The notes under the pieces: generated by a model
Told to the model about the DNA's origin: nothing
The model's input: the letters and a program-made list of their open reading frames with translations, nothing else
The model's database searches: none
Assembly: GCA_003576685.1 (NCBI GenBank)
Contig: QOZR01000002.1
Span: forward strand, 411,409-475,408
DNA length: 64,000 nucleotides
From: Virgifigura deserti
GTDB taxonomy: Bacteria > Pseudomonadota > Alphaproteobacteria > Dongiales > Dongiaceae
Direction: 5' to 3'
Program-made: the position numbers and the translations under genes
Shown here: in pieces, positions 1 to 7,287 of the stretch
How positions within the stretch are numbered: position 1 is the first letter of the stretch
Layout of the letters: every line of letters starts with the position of its first letter

Positions 1-1137
1 GACGATGCCGTCTGGGTGCATGACTATCATCTGATCCCGCTGGGCGAGGAACTCCGTCGGGCGGGACTCGACAACCCGCTTGGCTTCTACCTCCATATTC
101 CCTTCCCCTCACCGGAAGTGATGATGGCGCTGCCCTGGCATCGAGAGCTGGCGAAGGCGCTCTGCGCCTATGATCTGATCGGCTTCCAGACCCGGCGGGA
201 CCTGCAGAACTTCCGGGACTTCATGCAACGCGAGATGCATGGCGCGATCGACGGTGACGGAAATCTTCAGGTATTCGGGCGAACCTTGGTCGCAAACGCC
301 TTTCCGATCGGGATCGATGCCGACAAGTTCGCCGCAATGGCCGGCAATGCCGAGCCGCAAGAGCCGCGGCCGTCCGAGCATGCCCGGCGCCATCGACAGA
401 TCATCGGCGTCGATCGGCTCGACTATACCAAGGGTCTGGTGGAGCGGTTCCGGGCGTTCGAGGCGCTGATAGAAACCCATCCGGAGTATCACGGCCGAGT
501 CTGCCTGACACAGGTCGCCGCCCCGTCTCGCGAGCATGTTCCGGAGTATCTCGGCATTCGGGCGGAGCTCGAGAAGATCGCCGGCGGCATCAACGGGCGT
601 TTCGCCGAGCTCGATTGGACGCCGATCCACTACATCAACCGATCGTTCGGGCAGAAGCAGCTCACGGGACTCTATCGCAACAGCGAGATCGGCCTGGTCA
701 CACCGCTACGCGACGGCATGAACCTTGTCGCGAAGGAATATGTCGCATCGCAGGACCCCGAGAATCCCGGCGTTCTTGTGCTGTCGCAATTCGCCGGCGC
801 CGCCGAGCAGCTCCTCGGAGCGCTGATCGTCAACCCCTATGATATCCAGAGTGTCGCGAAGGTACTGCACTCGGCCCTGGCCATGCCCGTGGCGGAGCGC
901 CGTGCGCGCTGGCGGCCGATGATGGCCTCCTTGTGCCGCGAGGACATCGGACATTGGCGCGACAGCTTCCTCCGCGCCCTGTTCGCGGCCCGCCAGCCCC
1001 GACGGATCTATCATCTCGTGCCGGAGCGGCGGGCGGTCGGGCTATCTGACATCGCCCGGCCCGACATGGCCCGACCCGACATTGGCCAATCCGATAACCG
1101 CGTCGGCGTGATCTCGGAACTCCGCAAGGCGCGGTAG
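1..1137 (+). CDS. otsA: Trehalose-6-phosphate synthase, 5'-truncated by window edge
   Basis: This is the C-terminal part (about 378 residues) of a GT20 trehalose-6-phosphate synthase, which makes trehalose-6-phosphate from UDP-glucose and glucose-6-phosphate in the cytoplasm. The reading frame is open to base 1, so roughly 100-120 N-terminal residues lie outside the window compared with the usual ~470 aa. Family motifs are visible: HDYHLIPLG near the start, [19 protein letters not shown] (nucleotide-sugar and phosphate binding), [13 protein letters not shown] and [11 protein letters not shown]. The C-terminus carries a short imperfect repeat ([10 protein letters not shown]) that looks like a non-conserved tail. 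It is separated from the other trehalose genes by the stress regulators, and faces sodB across a strong hairpin. Identification is firm; the start is not visible. Confidence 0.95.
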   Translation, partial: DDAVWVHDYHLIPLGEELRRAGLDNPLGFYLHIPFPSPEVMMALPWHRELAKALCAYDLIGFQTRRDLQNFRDFMQREMHGAIDGDGNLQVFGRTLVANAFPIGIDADKFAAMAGNAEPQEPRPSEHARRHRQIIGVDRLDYTKGLVERFRAFEALIETHPEYHGRVCLTQVAAPSREHVPEYLGIRAELEKIAGGINGRFAELDWTPIHYINRSFGQKQLTGLYRNSEIGLVTPLRDGMNLVAKEYVASQDPENPGVLVLSQFAGAAEQLLGALIVNPYDIQSVAKVLHSALAMPVAERRARWRPMMASLCREDIGHWRDSFLRALFAARQPRRIYHLVPERRAVGLSDIARPDMARPDIGQSDNRVGVISELRKAR

Positions 1138-1161
1138 GGCGGCGTCACCCGAATGGCATTC

Positions 1162-1188
1162 GAGTCCTCCCCGGATAGGGGAGGACTC
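1162..1188. terminator. Bidirectional hairpin between otsA and sodB
   Basis: A perfect 11-bp inverted repeat (GAGTCCTCCCC and its complement) with a 5-nt loop GGATA lies in the 65-bp gap between two convergent genes. There is no clear T-tract on either side. Position and symmetry suggest it ends both transcripts. Confidence 0.7.
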
Positions 1189-1202
1189 CTGTCGGACTGA
1201 GC

Positions 1203-1796
1203 CTACAACTGCTCGGCAGCGAAGTCCCAGTTCACCAGCTTGTCCAGGAATGCCTGGACGAAATCGGGACGCCGGTTCTGGTAATCCAGATAGTAGGCAT
1301 GCTCCCAAACGTCGCAGGTGAGCACGGCCTTGTGGCCATAGACCATCGGCGGCACGGCGTTCGGCGTGCTGAGCACCTTCAAGCGCCCGTTGTTCTCTAG
1401 GACCAGCCAAGCCCAGCCGCTGCCGAACTGTGTCGTCGCGACGTCGGCAAACGCCTTCTTGAACTGATCGAAGCCACCGAAATCCTGATCGATGCGACGC
1501 GCGAGTTCGCCGGTGGGGGTGCCGCCGCCCTTGGGGCTCATGCTGTTCCAGAAGAAGTTGTGGTTCCAGACCTGCCCCGCATTGTTGAAGATCTTCCGCT
1601 TCCCCTCGTCATCGAAGGAGTCCTGGATAAGCTCCTCCAGGCCCTTCTTCTCCAGCGGCGTGCCGGAGACCAGCTCGTTGAGGGTGTCGACATACTTCTT
1701 GTGATGCTTGCCATGGTGAAACTGCATCGTCTTCGCCGATACCACGGGCTCGAGCGCGTTTTCCGCATAGGGCAATGGGGGGAGTTCAAAAGCCAT
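1203..1796 (-). CDS. sodB: Superoxide dismutase (Fe/Mn family)
   Basis: Encodes a 197-aa Fe/Mn superoxide dismutase that converts superoxide to hydrogen peroxide and oxygen. The four metal ligands are in family positions: His27, His79 (NHNFFW), Asp162 and His166 (DVWEHAYYLDYQNRR). The open frame extends upstream to 1952, but the ATG at 1796 is chosen because it gives the standard N-terminus MAFELPPLPY and has a good ribosome site (GGAAGAGGAAAAG). I cannot separate iron from manganese use by eye; the alphaproteobacterial context favours the iron type. No EcfG-type promoter was found in the 236 bp upstream, although the gene sits beside the stress core. Confidence 0.95.
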   Translation of the reverse strand: MAFELPPLPYAENALEPVVSAKTMQFHHGKHHKKYVDTLNELVSGTPLEKKGLEELIQDSFDDEGKRKIFNNAGQVWNHNFFWNSMSPKGGGTPTGELARRIDQDFGGFDQFKKAFADVATTQFGSGWAWLVLENNGRLKVLSTPNAVPPMVYGHKAVLTCDVWEHAYYLDYQNRRPDFVQAFLDKLVNWDFAAEQL

Positions 1797-1990
1797 CGTC
1801 TTTTCCTCTTCCTTGTTGAGCCGGTGTCTATGTTCCGTACAAGCGCCGCGTCTCCGAGTCCGCATCTCTGAGAAGGAAACGCCGCAGCGGCACGAAAGTT
1901 TGGGTGAGATAAAATCTTTCTTTCGACGTCGCACGGCCCGTCGCCGGGCCACCCATCGCCTAGTCGATTAAGCTCCTCTCCCGATGGAGG

Positions 1991-2028
1991 GGCGGAGGTC
2001 CGCCGGTCGAAGACGCCCTGTTCGGGCG
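1991..2028. terminator. Hairpins downstream of phyR
   Basis: Two adjacent inverted repeats follow the phyR stop codon: CGCCC with a 5-nt loop at 2014-2028 and GGCGGA/TCCGCC at 1991-2004. No long T-tract is present. They probably terminate phyR transcription before sodB, which is read in the same direction. Confidence 0.4.
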
Positions 2029-2032
2029 GCGC

Positions 2033-2812
2033 CTACTGCACCGAGAGCGCCTGTCCGATCGCCGTCTTCAATGTCTCGGCATCGAAGGGCTTCGTCACCA
2101 GGAACGCCGGTTCGAGCCCTTCGCCGGTCAAGAGGCGTTCGGGAAAGCCCGTCACGAAGATGACCGGAACATCGATGGACTGCAGAATTTCCTGCACCGC
2201 CTCGATGCCGCTGTCGCCTTCCTTCAGCTGAATATCGGCGAGAACCAGACCGGGCCCCTTCTCCCTCGCAACGGCAAGCGCCTCGTCCTTCCGGGCGGCC
2301 GTTCCACAGACCGTATGCCCAAGATCCTGGACGATCTGCGCGATATCCATCGCGATCAGGGGCTCGTCCTCGATGATGAGCACTTTGGTCGGCGCCTGGC
2401 GCATTATGTCGGCACGCGCAGCACTCAGCTTCGCCTCGACCTCGGCCACATCCAGGCTGAGAATTCGCGCCGTCTGATCGATCGAGAACCCCTCGAGCGA
2501 TACGAGAAGCAATATCTGCCGCTCCTCCGACGGAAGCGCCGCGAGACGCTGTTCCAGTTGCGGGCGCGCATCATTGCCGGAGGGCTCGACCTCGCCGATC
2601 GCGCTGCTGACCACGCGCCAGGCGTCATGAAACACTTTGAACAGCTGGAGCCGCAGATCCTTCTGAGGGGAGAGTTGCGACGGCTCGGCAAGGATCGCTT
2701 CGAGGCAGATGCGAACACACTGGTCTCCGCGCTTTTGGGACCCTGTAAGGGCGCGCGCATAGCGGCGGAGATAGGGCAATTGGGCGACGATTTCCTTCGA
2801 TTGATCAGTCAT
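2033..2812 (-). CDS. phyR: PhyR, anti-anti-sigma response regulator of the general stress response
   Basis: A 259-aa two-domain protein. Residues 1-140 form an ECF-sigma-like domain and residues 143-259 a receiver domain with the phospho-acceptor Asp193 (VLADIQL), the FVTGFPE switch segment of the FATGUY receiver class, and the conserved lysine in VTKPF. In Alphaproteobacteria, phosphorylated PhyR binds NepR by mimicking a sigma factor and frees EcfG. The ATG at 2812 is chosen over the longer frame (to 3025) because AAAGGAAG precedes it and the PhyR-type N-terminus (MTDQSKEIVAQLPYLRRYAR) begins there. The gene is divergent from nepR-ecfG, the usual arrangement, and a HisKA_2 kinase that could phosphorylate it lies about 3 kb away. 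Confidence 0.95.
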   Translation of the reverse strand: MTDQSKEIVAQLPYLRRYARALTGSQKRGDQCVRICLEAILAEPSQLSPQKDLRLQLFKVFHDAWRVVSSAIGEVEPSGNDARPQLEQRLAALPSEERQILLLVSLEGFSIDQTARILSLDVAEVEAKLSAARADIMRQAPTKVLIIEDEPLIAMDIAQIVQDLGHTVCGTAARKDEALAVAREKGPGLVLADIQLKEGDSGIEAVQEILQSIDVPVIFVTGFPERLLTGEGLEPAFLVTKPFDAETLKTAIGQALSVQ

Positions 2813-3157
2813 GCTCGCTTCCTTTGGGTGGCAGCCACACGCTTGAGGCATCTGAACGCCTCGGATGGCATGAGGCAATAGAAATTTACCTTGGAAAAGA
2901 CTTGATCCCTGGCCAGCAAGATCTGTAAGTCCGGTATTGAAACGTGTAGCCTGTTCGCGCCATTGTCCATGACGTTTCCCGCATGGGGCTTCCCATGTGG
3001 AGTTTCTGGGGGACGGGCGTGACACGGTCTATGCCATGACGGGGCTGGTAACTAATTGTAGATGAAATTCCACGTAGGGATTCTCCGGGGGATTTCCCCA
3101 ATGTCCAGCTTTCTGGCACATAGTGCACCGTCACAGGGGCTTCGTTGGAGGGGGTAG
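2813..3157. promoter_or_regulatory. Divergent phyR/nepR intergenic region (345 bp)
   Basis: This region must hold the start signals for phyR (-) and nepR (+). Only ribosome sites are clear: AAAGGAAG before phyR and GGAGGGGG before nepR. I looked for the EcfG promoter (GGAAC, 16-17 bp, CGTT) on both strands and did not find an exact copy, so autoregulation of the core, common in relatives, is not supported here by eye. No gene or repeat was recognised. Confidence 0.5.
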
Positions 3158-3385
3158 GTGGCGAAGAAGCAGATTAACGCGTCGGCCGAAAGGAAGGTCC
3201 AACGCAAGGGAAAGCCGCAAGGTGGCGAGAACTCCGGCCCGGCAGGGAAAGCGGACGACACCGAGCAAGAGGGCTTTCAGCACTGGGTGAACGATCAGCT
3301 GCGCAAGCTGTATGATCCGGTGTTGGATGAGCCGATCCCGGAGGGCATGTTGGAACTGCTTCGCAAGAACCGCCGCTCGCGCTGA
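3158..3385 (+). CDS. nepR: NepR anti-sigma factor
   Basis: A 75-aa protein, usual for NepR, which binds and silences EcfG until phosphorylated PhyR displaces it. The diagnostic segment LRKLYDPVLDEPIPEGMLEL sits at about residues 48-67. The N-terminal half is basic and low-complexity (KKQ, RKVQRKGKPQGG), as in other NepR proteins. The start is a GTG at 3158 with GGAGGGGGTAG just upstream. It is followed 212 bp later by ecfG on the same strand; that gap is long for co-translation and contains a small hairpin, so ecfG may have its own promoter. Confidence 0.93.
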   Translation: MAKKQINASAERKVQRKGKPQGGENSGPAGKADDTEQEGFQHWVNDQLRKLYDPVLDEPIPEGMLELLRKNRRSR

Positions 3386-3597
3386 CCCGCGCCGTTCCCC
3401 AAACCATAAGCGTTTCGATTAGGCGGCTTTTCGGCCGCGCTTCGGACACGTCCTCCACAGATCTCCCTATACATCCCGATAGCAAGCTTTTTTCCGCGGG
3501 TTCGTTGACGTGGGCACTTTGCCGCCTACCATTAACCCCCGAGGGGAAACACTTCAGGAGGCACAGCCAGGGGGCTTGCAAAGGAGGGTACCGTACT

Positions 3598-4158
3598 ATG
3601 GCGGGATCGATCGACGAGCTGTTGATAGAGACGATCCCCCACCTCCGTGCTTTCGCTCGCGCTTTGACCCGCGACAGGGATCTGGCGGACGACTTGGTTC
3701 AGGAAACCGTCGTCCGGGCACTCTCGGCAGCGAATCAGTTTCGGACCGGCACCAATTTTCGTGCCTGGATCTTCACCATCCTGCGGAACCACCATATCAA
3801 CACGCTGCGAGGACGGCGGATGCGTTTCGACGCGTTGGAAGATGTCTCGGAACTGCACCAGGCCACCCCGCCGACGCAGGAGGCGCATTTGGAGATCGAA
3901 GATTTCCAACGCGCCTTCATGGGGCTTCCGGTCGAGCAGCGGGAAGTCCTTCTGCTCGTCGGCGCGAGCGGGTTCAGCTATGAGGAGGCATCGCGAATCG
4001 TCGGTTGCGCGGTCGGAACGATCAAATCACGGGTATCGCGGGCGCGGCGCGTCCTTTATCCGAAGGTGATGGGCGACGCCGACGAGGCGACGGACAGTAC
4101 CGACCGGCCATTCTCCGAACACACCGCAGCAGCCCGCGCCGACATCGCCCTACCCTGA
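3598..4158 (+). CDS. ecfG: EcfG, general stress response ECF sigma factor (ECF15)
   Basis: A 186-aa sigma factor of the EcfG group. Region 2 is at about residues 15-80 (RDLADDLVQETVVRAL; FRAWIFTILRNHHINTLRGR) and region 4 at about 105-160 (LPVEQREVLLLV; FSYEEASRIVGCAVGTIKSR). It directs RNA polymerase to GGAAC-N16/17-CGTT promoters. The frame is open from 3505, but the ATG at 3598 is preceded by AAAGGAGG and begins the family-typical MAGSIDELLIETIPHLRAFAR. It lies downstream of nepR and converges on rpoH. Sites matching its known promoter occur in front of several genes in this same window, so the regulator and part of its regulon are clustered. Confidence 0.95.
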   Translation: MAGSIDELLIETIPHLRAFARALTRDRDLADDLVQETVVRALSAANQFRTGTNFRAWIFTILRNHHINTLRGRRMRFDALEDVSELHQATPPTQEAHLEIEDFQRAFMGLPVEQREVLLLVGASGFSYEEASRIVGCAVGTIKSRVSRARRVLYPKVMGDADEATDSTDRPFSEHTAAARADIALP

Positions 4159-4180
4159 TATGGCGATCGCTTCGGCACCG

Positions 4181-4334
4181 GACCGCATCGCGGTCTCGCC
4201 GGGCCGAAGTTGCGCCGCGCTAAGGCCTGATCCGATCACATCGATGCGATGTGATCCGATCAGGCCCTAATCATTTGAATGAGAGAATGATTCACCGATC
4301 GGGTTGACCCAACCTGATCGGATCGTGCTCCGGA
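4181..4334. repeat. Cluster of palindromes between ecfG and rpoH, including a REP-like element
   Basis: Four inverted repeats fill the gap between two convergent genes: GACCGC/GCGGTC (4181-4195), a 43-bp imperfect palindrome around CATCGATGCGATG (4224-4266), AATCATT/AATGATT (4269-4292), and CGATCGGGTTG/CAACCTGATCG (4296-4320). The last shares its core CAACCTGATCGGATC and an outer GTGCTC flank with the palindrome at the end of galE. They can act as terminators for both genes. Confidence 0.65.
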
Positions 4335-4341
4335 GCGGCGT

Positions 4342-5205
4342 TCAGGCTTCGACGAACAGATCCGTGTGCTGCTCGACCCGTTTGCGCATGGACTCCCGCA
4401 ACTTTTTCATGGCCCGCTGCTCGAGCTGCCGCACGCGCTCGCGCGTGATATGAAATTCGCGGCCGAGCTCATCGAGTGTCGCACCATCCTCGCACAGCCG
4501 GCGCTTGCTGAGAATGCCCCGCTCGCGCGGGCTGAGCTCATCGAGCGCTTCGGCCAGCCATTGCGAACGCCGCTCCGCGGCGCGAGTCGCGATCACGATA
4601 TCCTCGGGATTCGGCTGATTGTCGACGAGGAAATCCTGGAGTTCGCCATCGCTGGCGTCATTGATCGGCGCATTCAGCGACGTATCGCTCTTCGAGAGCT
4701 TGAGGCCCATCTCCTCGACCAGCGACGGCTTGACCTTGAGCTCCGCGGCGATCTTCGTGCGCCCTTCCTCGGAGAGTTCCTCCGTTGCCCAGGCGCCCTC
4801 GATCCGCGCGCGCAACCGCCGCAGATTGAAAAAGAGCAGTTTCTGCGACGGCGTGGTGCTGGTCCGCACGATTGACCAGTTGCGCAGGATATAGTCCTGC
4901 ATCGTGCAGCGGATCCACCACACGGCATAGGTCGAGAAGCGCACTTCACGTTCGGGCTCGAAACGGGCCGCGGCCAGCATCAGGCCGACATTGCCCTCCT
5001 GGATCAGGTCGCTCATCGGCAAGCCGTAGTTCCGAAAGCGCGCCGCGATGCTGACCACCAGCCGCATATAGGCGCGCACCAGCGCATGCAGCGAGCGCTG
5101 ATCGCCCATTTCCCGCCACCGGCGCGCCAATTCGAGCTCCTGCTCTCGCGTCAGAAACGGCTCGTTCATCAGGGTGTTGATGAATTTCACGTTGCTCTTG
5201 GTCAT
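4342..5205 (-). CDS. rpoH: RNA polymerase sigma-32 factor
   Basis: A 287-aa group 3 sigma-70 family protein. It carries region 2.2-2.4 (GNVGLMLAAARFEP; VRFSTYAVWWIRCTMQDYIL), the RpoH-box-like segment QKLLFFNLRRL that marks the heat-shock group, and region 4.2 helix-turn-helix ATLDELGREFHITRERVRQL. The ATG at 5205 is preferred over the frame start at 5277 because it gives MTKSNVKFINTLMNEPFL, the normal RpoH N-terminus. An exact EcfG-type promoter lies 84-109 bp upstream, so this copy is likely a secondary sigma factor in the general stress cascade rather than the primary heat-shock factor. Whether another rpoH exists in the genome cannot be seen. The ribosome site is weak (GCAGGTACG). Confidence 0.93.
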   Translation of the reverse strand: MTKSNVKFINTLMNEPFLTREQELELARRWREMGDQRSLHALVRAYMRLVVSIAARFRNYGLPMSDLIQEGNVGLMLAAARFEPEREVRFSTYAVWWIRCTMQDYILRNWSIVRTSTTPSQKLLFFNLRRLRARIEGAWATEELSEEGRTKIAAELKVKPSLVEEMGLKLSKSDTSLNAPINDASDGELQDFLVDNQPNPEDIVIATRAAERRSQWLAEALDELSPRERGILSKRRLCEDGATLDELGREFHITRERVRQLEQRAMKKLRESMRKRVEQHTDLFVEA

Positions 5206-5288
5206 CAGCGTACCTGCGACCTCTGGCTGCCTGCCGCCCCAACCCTGCCGACCGAAGCATCGCGGTTGGCGAAGCATATCGTCCTGTC

Positions 5289-5314
5289 AACGTTGGGCGC
5301 AGGCCGCTAGTTCC
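5289..5314 (-). promoter_or_regulatory. EcfG-type promoter of rpoH
   Basis: On the minus strand the sequence reads GGAAC, 17 bp, CGTT, an exact match to the alphaproteobacterial EcfG consensus. The -10 end lies 84 bp upstream of the rpoH ATG. It places RpoH under the stress sigma factor encoded 1 kb away. Confidence 0.8.
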
Positions 5315-5424
5315 AAGAAACTCCGCCAAATTGATTTCGGCGGACGGTCATCGCGAAGCATCTTTTCTTGGTGACGCGTGCGGTCCGCAGGTGGCAAGCC
5401 GATCGCGAACGGCGTCAGACACTT

Positions 5425-7152
5425 CTACGGTAACGTCGAAGCACCCCGCCGCCGCACCGGCCCGCCCCGATCCAGCGGGCTGTTGAACTGCAGAATGATG
5501 ATAGTTCCCGGTGGGCCTTCGATGAGGAGGCGCCCGCGCAGTTGCAGCGCGAGCGCACGAATCAGCGTCATGCCGAGGCGCTCGTCCTCGGCTGCGACAT
5601 TCGTTCCGGAAGTCGACCGCCCGACCCCGTCGTCGGCGATCCGCAGCGTCGCCCCGGACCGGTCCTGCTCGAGGGTGATCTCAATGCGGCCGGCGCGATC
5701 GTCGGGAAACGCATGCTTCAGGGAATTGGAGACCGCCTCGGTAATGACGAGTCCCAGCGGGATCGCGGTATCCGGCGTGAGATCCAGCGGCGGCATGTCG
5801 ATGACGGCCCGAATCTTGGCCTCGTCCACGCCATGGATCCGCCAGAGCTGCGCGCAGAGTTCGGCAATAAAGGCATTCATGTCCACCGCCGCCAGGTTCT
5901 CGCCCTCATAGAGGTGCTTGTGAACCAGCGACAAAGTGCGGACGCGCATCTGCGTGGTATCGAGGGCCTTGCGCGCGGCCGGATCGACGACCCGTCTGGA
6001 CTGCAGGTTGAGCAGGCTCGTGACCGTCTGCAGATTATTGTTCACCCGGTGGTGAATCTCCTTGAGAAGAACCTCCTTCTCCTTGATCGATCCTCGCAAT
6101 TGCGCTTCCCGAGCCTGGATGCGTTCGGCCATGATGCTGATCGTCTCCGCAAGCTTTCGGAGCTCGGCGGGGCCGTTCGGGATGCGCGGACGCGCTGACA
6201 GATCACCTTGGATGAATGCTTCGGCCGTGTTCGACAGATGCCGGATCCAGCGCGCGATCAGGAACTCGCTGCTGAGCCAGGCGGCGACGATCGCCAGCAT
6301 CCACATCAGCATGGGACCGGCAAGTTGGCTTCTGAACTGCTGAGCGACGCCGCTGAGCGCCCGCTTGTGCGGAACGCTGAACAGCACGACGGTATCGCCG
6401 CCCTCGATCTTGGCCAACCCATAGAGCCGCCTCAGGTCCGACCGATCTTCAGCCGCCAGCACCGGCGGCAGGGACGCGGCGGTCAACACCTCCTCAAGCC
6501 GTCCGGTTTCCGGCAGCAAGGCCGAGGCATCACCGATCACCGGATAGGAGGCCAGGATCGCGCCGTTGCGATCGAGCAGATGAACCACCCCGGCCTCCGG
6601 CATGCTGATGCGCTCCATGAGACGCCGCAGCCAGTCGATCGAAATGGTCGCCAGAATGGCTCCGGTAAACTCGCCGTTCTCGATAATCGGCAGCGCCGCC
6701 GGTAGAACCGGAACGCCGGACGTGTCATCGGTGACATATTCGCCGATGGTGTATTTGTTCGTGTCGCGAGCCTCCCGGAACCAACTACTGTCGGCGACGC
6801 TGGCGATGTCGGCCAAGGGGCCCGCACTGCAGAGGACATCACCTCGGCTATTGATCATCGCGAAGTCGCGGTACTCCGGAATTCTTTCGAGCAGACGACT
6901 CAAGGTCGCGCGGCAGGCCTCCGGCACGCTTGTACGGACGTCGGGAATCTGAGTCAGCGCGGTCAGGACGCGCCGCGTGCCGTCGAGCAGCTCCCTCTGG
7001 TACGCCGCCGCGACAAGGGCGAGGCGATGCGTGTTCGACTCGACCCGCTTGATCTCGCTTTCACGCGCCGACCAAGCCTCGTGCAGGCTGAACACCGCGG
7101 CCGGCAGCATCGTCAACAGCAGGATGAGGGTAAGGCGCCAACGGAGAGACAT
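5425..7152 (-). CDS. Membrane HisKA_2 sensor histidine kinase, candidate PhyR kinase
   Basis: A 575-aa sensor kinase. In order: membrane helix 1 (residues 4-24), a periplasmic sensor region of about 250 residues that looks like a double Cache fold, membrane helix 2 (about 278-300), a HAMP linker (300-350), a HisKA_2 dimerisation domain with phospho-acceptor His367 or His368 ([11 protein letters not shown]), and an HATPase domain (N-box [12 protein letters not shown]-box ADDGVG). HisKA_2/HWE kinases are the partners of PhyR in other species, and the position next to rpoH and ecfG supports that role here. The frame runs upstream to a TTG at 7254; the ATG at 7152 is chosen because the first membrane helix follows it, but no clear ribosome site precedes it. 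Confidence 0.85.
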   Translation of the reverse strand: MSLRWRLTLILLLTMLPAAVFSLHEAWSARESEIKRVESNTHRLALVAAAYQRELLDGTRRVLTALTQIPDVRTSVPEACRATLSRLLERIPEYRDFAMINSRGDVLCSAGPLADIASVADSSWFREARDTNKYTIGEYVTDDTSGVPVLPAALPIIENGEFTGAILATISIDWLRRLMERISMPEAGVVHLLDRNGAILASYPVIGDASALLPETGRLEEVLTAASLPPVLAAEDRSDLRRLYGLAKIEGGDTVVLFSVPHKRALSGVAQQFRSQLAGPMLMWMLAIVAAWLSSEFLIARWIRHLSNTAEAFIQGDLSARPRIPNGPAELRKLAETISIMAERIQAREAQLRGSIKEKEVLLKEIHHRVNNNLQTVTSLLNLQSRRVVDPAARKALDTTQMRVRTLSLVHKHLYEGENLAAVDMNAFIAELCAQLWRIHGVDEAKIRAVIDMPPLDLTPDTAIPLGLVITEAVSNSLKHAFPDDRAGRIEITLEQDRSGATLRIADDGVGRSTSGTNVAAEDERLGMTLIRALALQLRGRLLIEGPPGTIIILQFNSPLDRGGPVRRRGASTLP

Positions 7153-7287
7153 CAGGGGGCAGAACCGTATCGCGAGCAGCGTCCTTCCATGCGAGATACC
7201 GTGATGACCGGCATGGTACCGAAGCGGACTGAACGCTAACGACCTTGTGGTCAAAGCTCAAGTCGCGCACGGATCAGGCGGTCAGGG

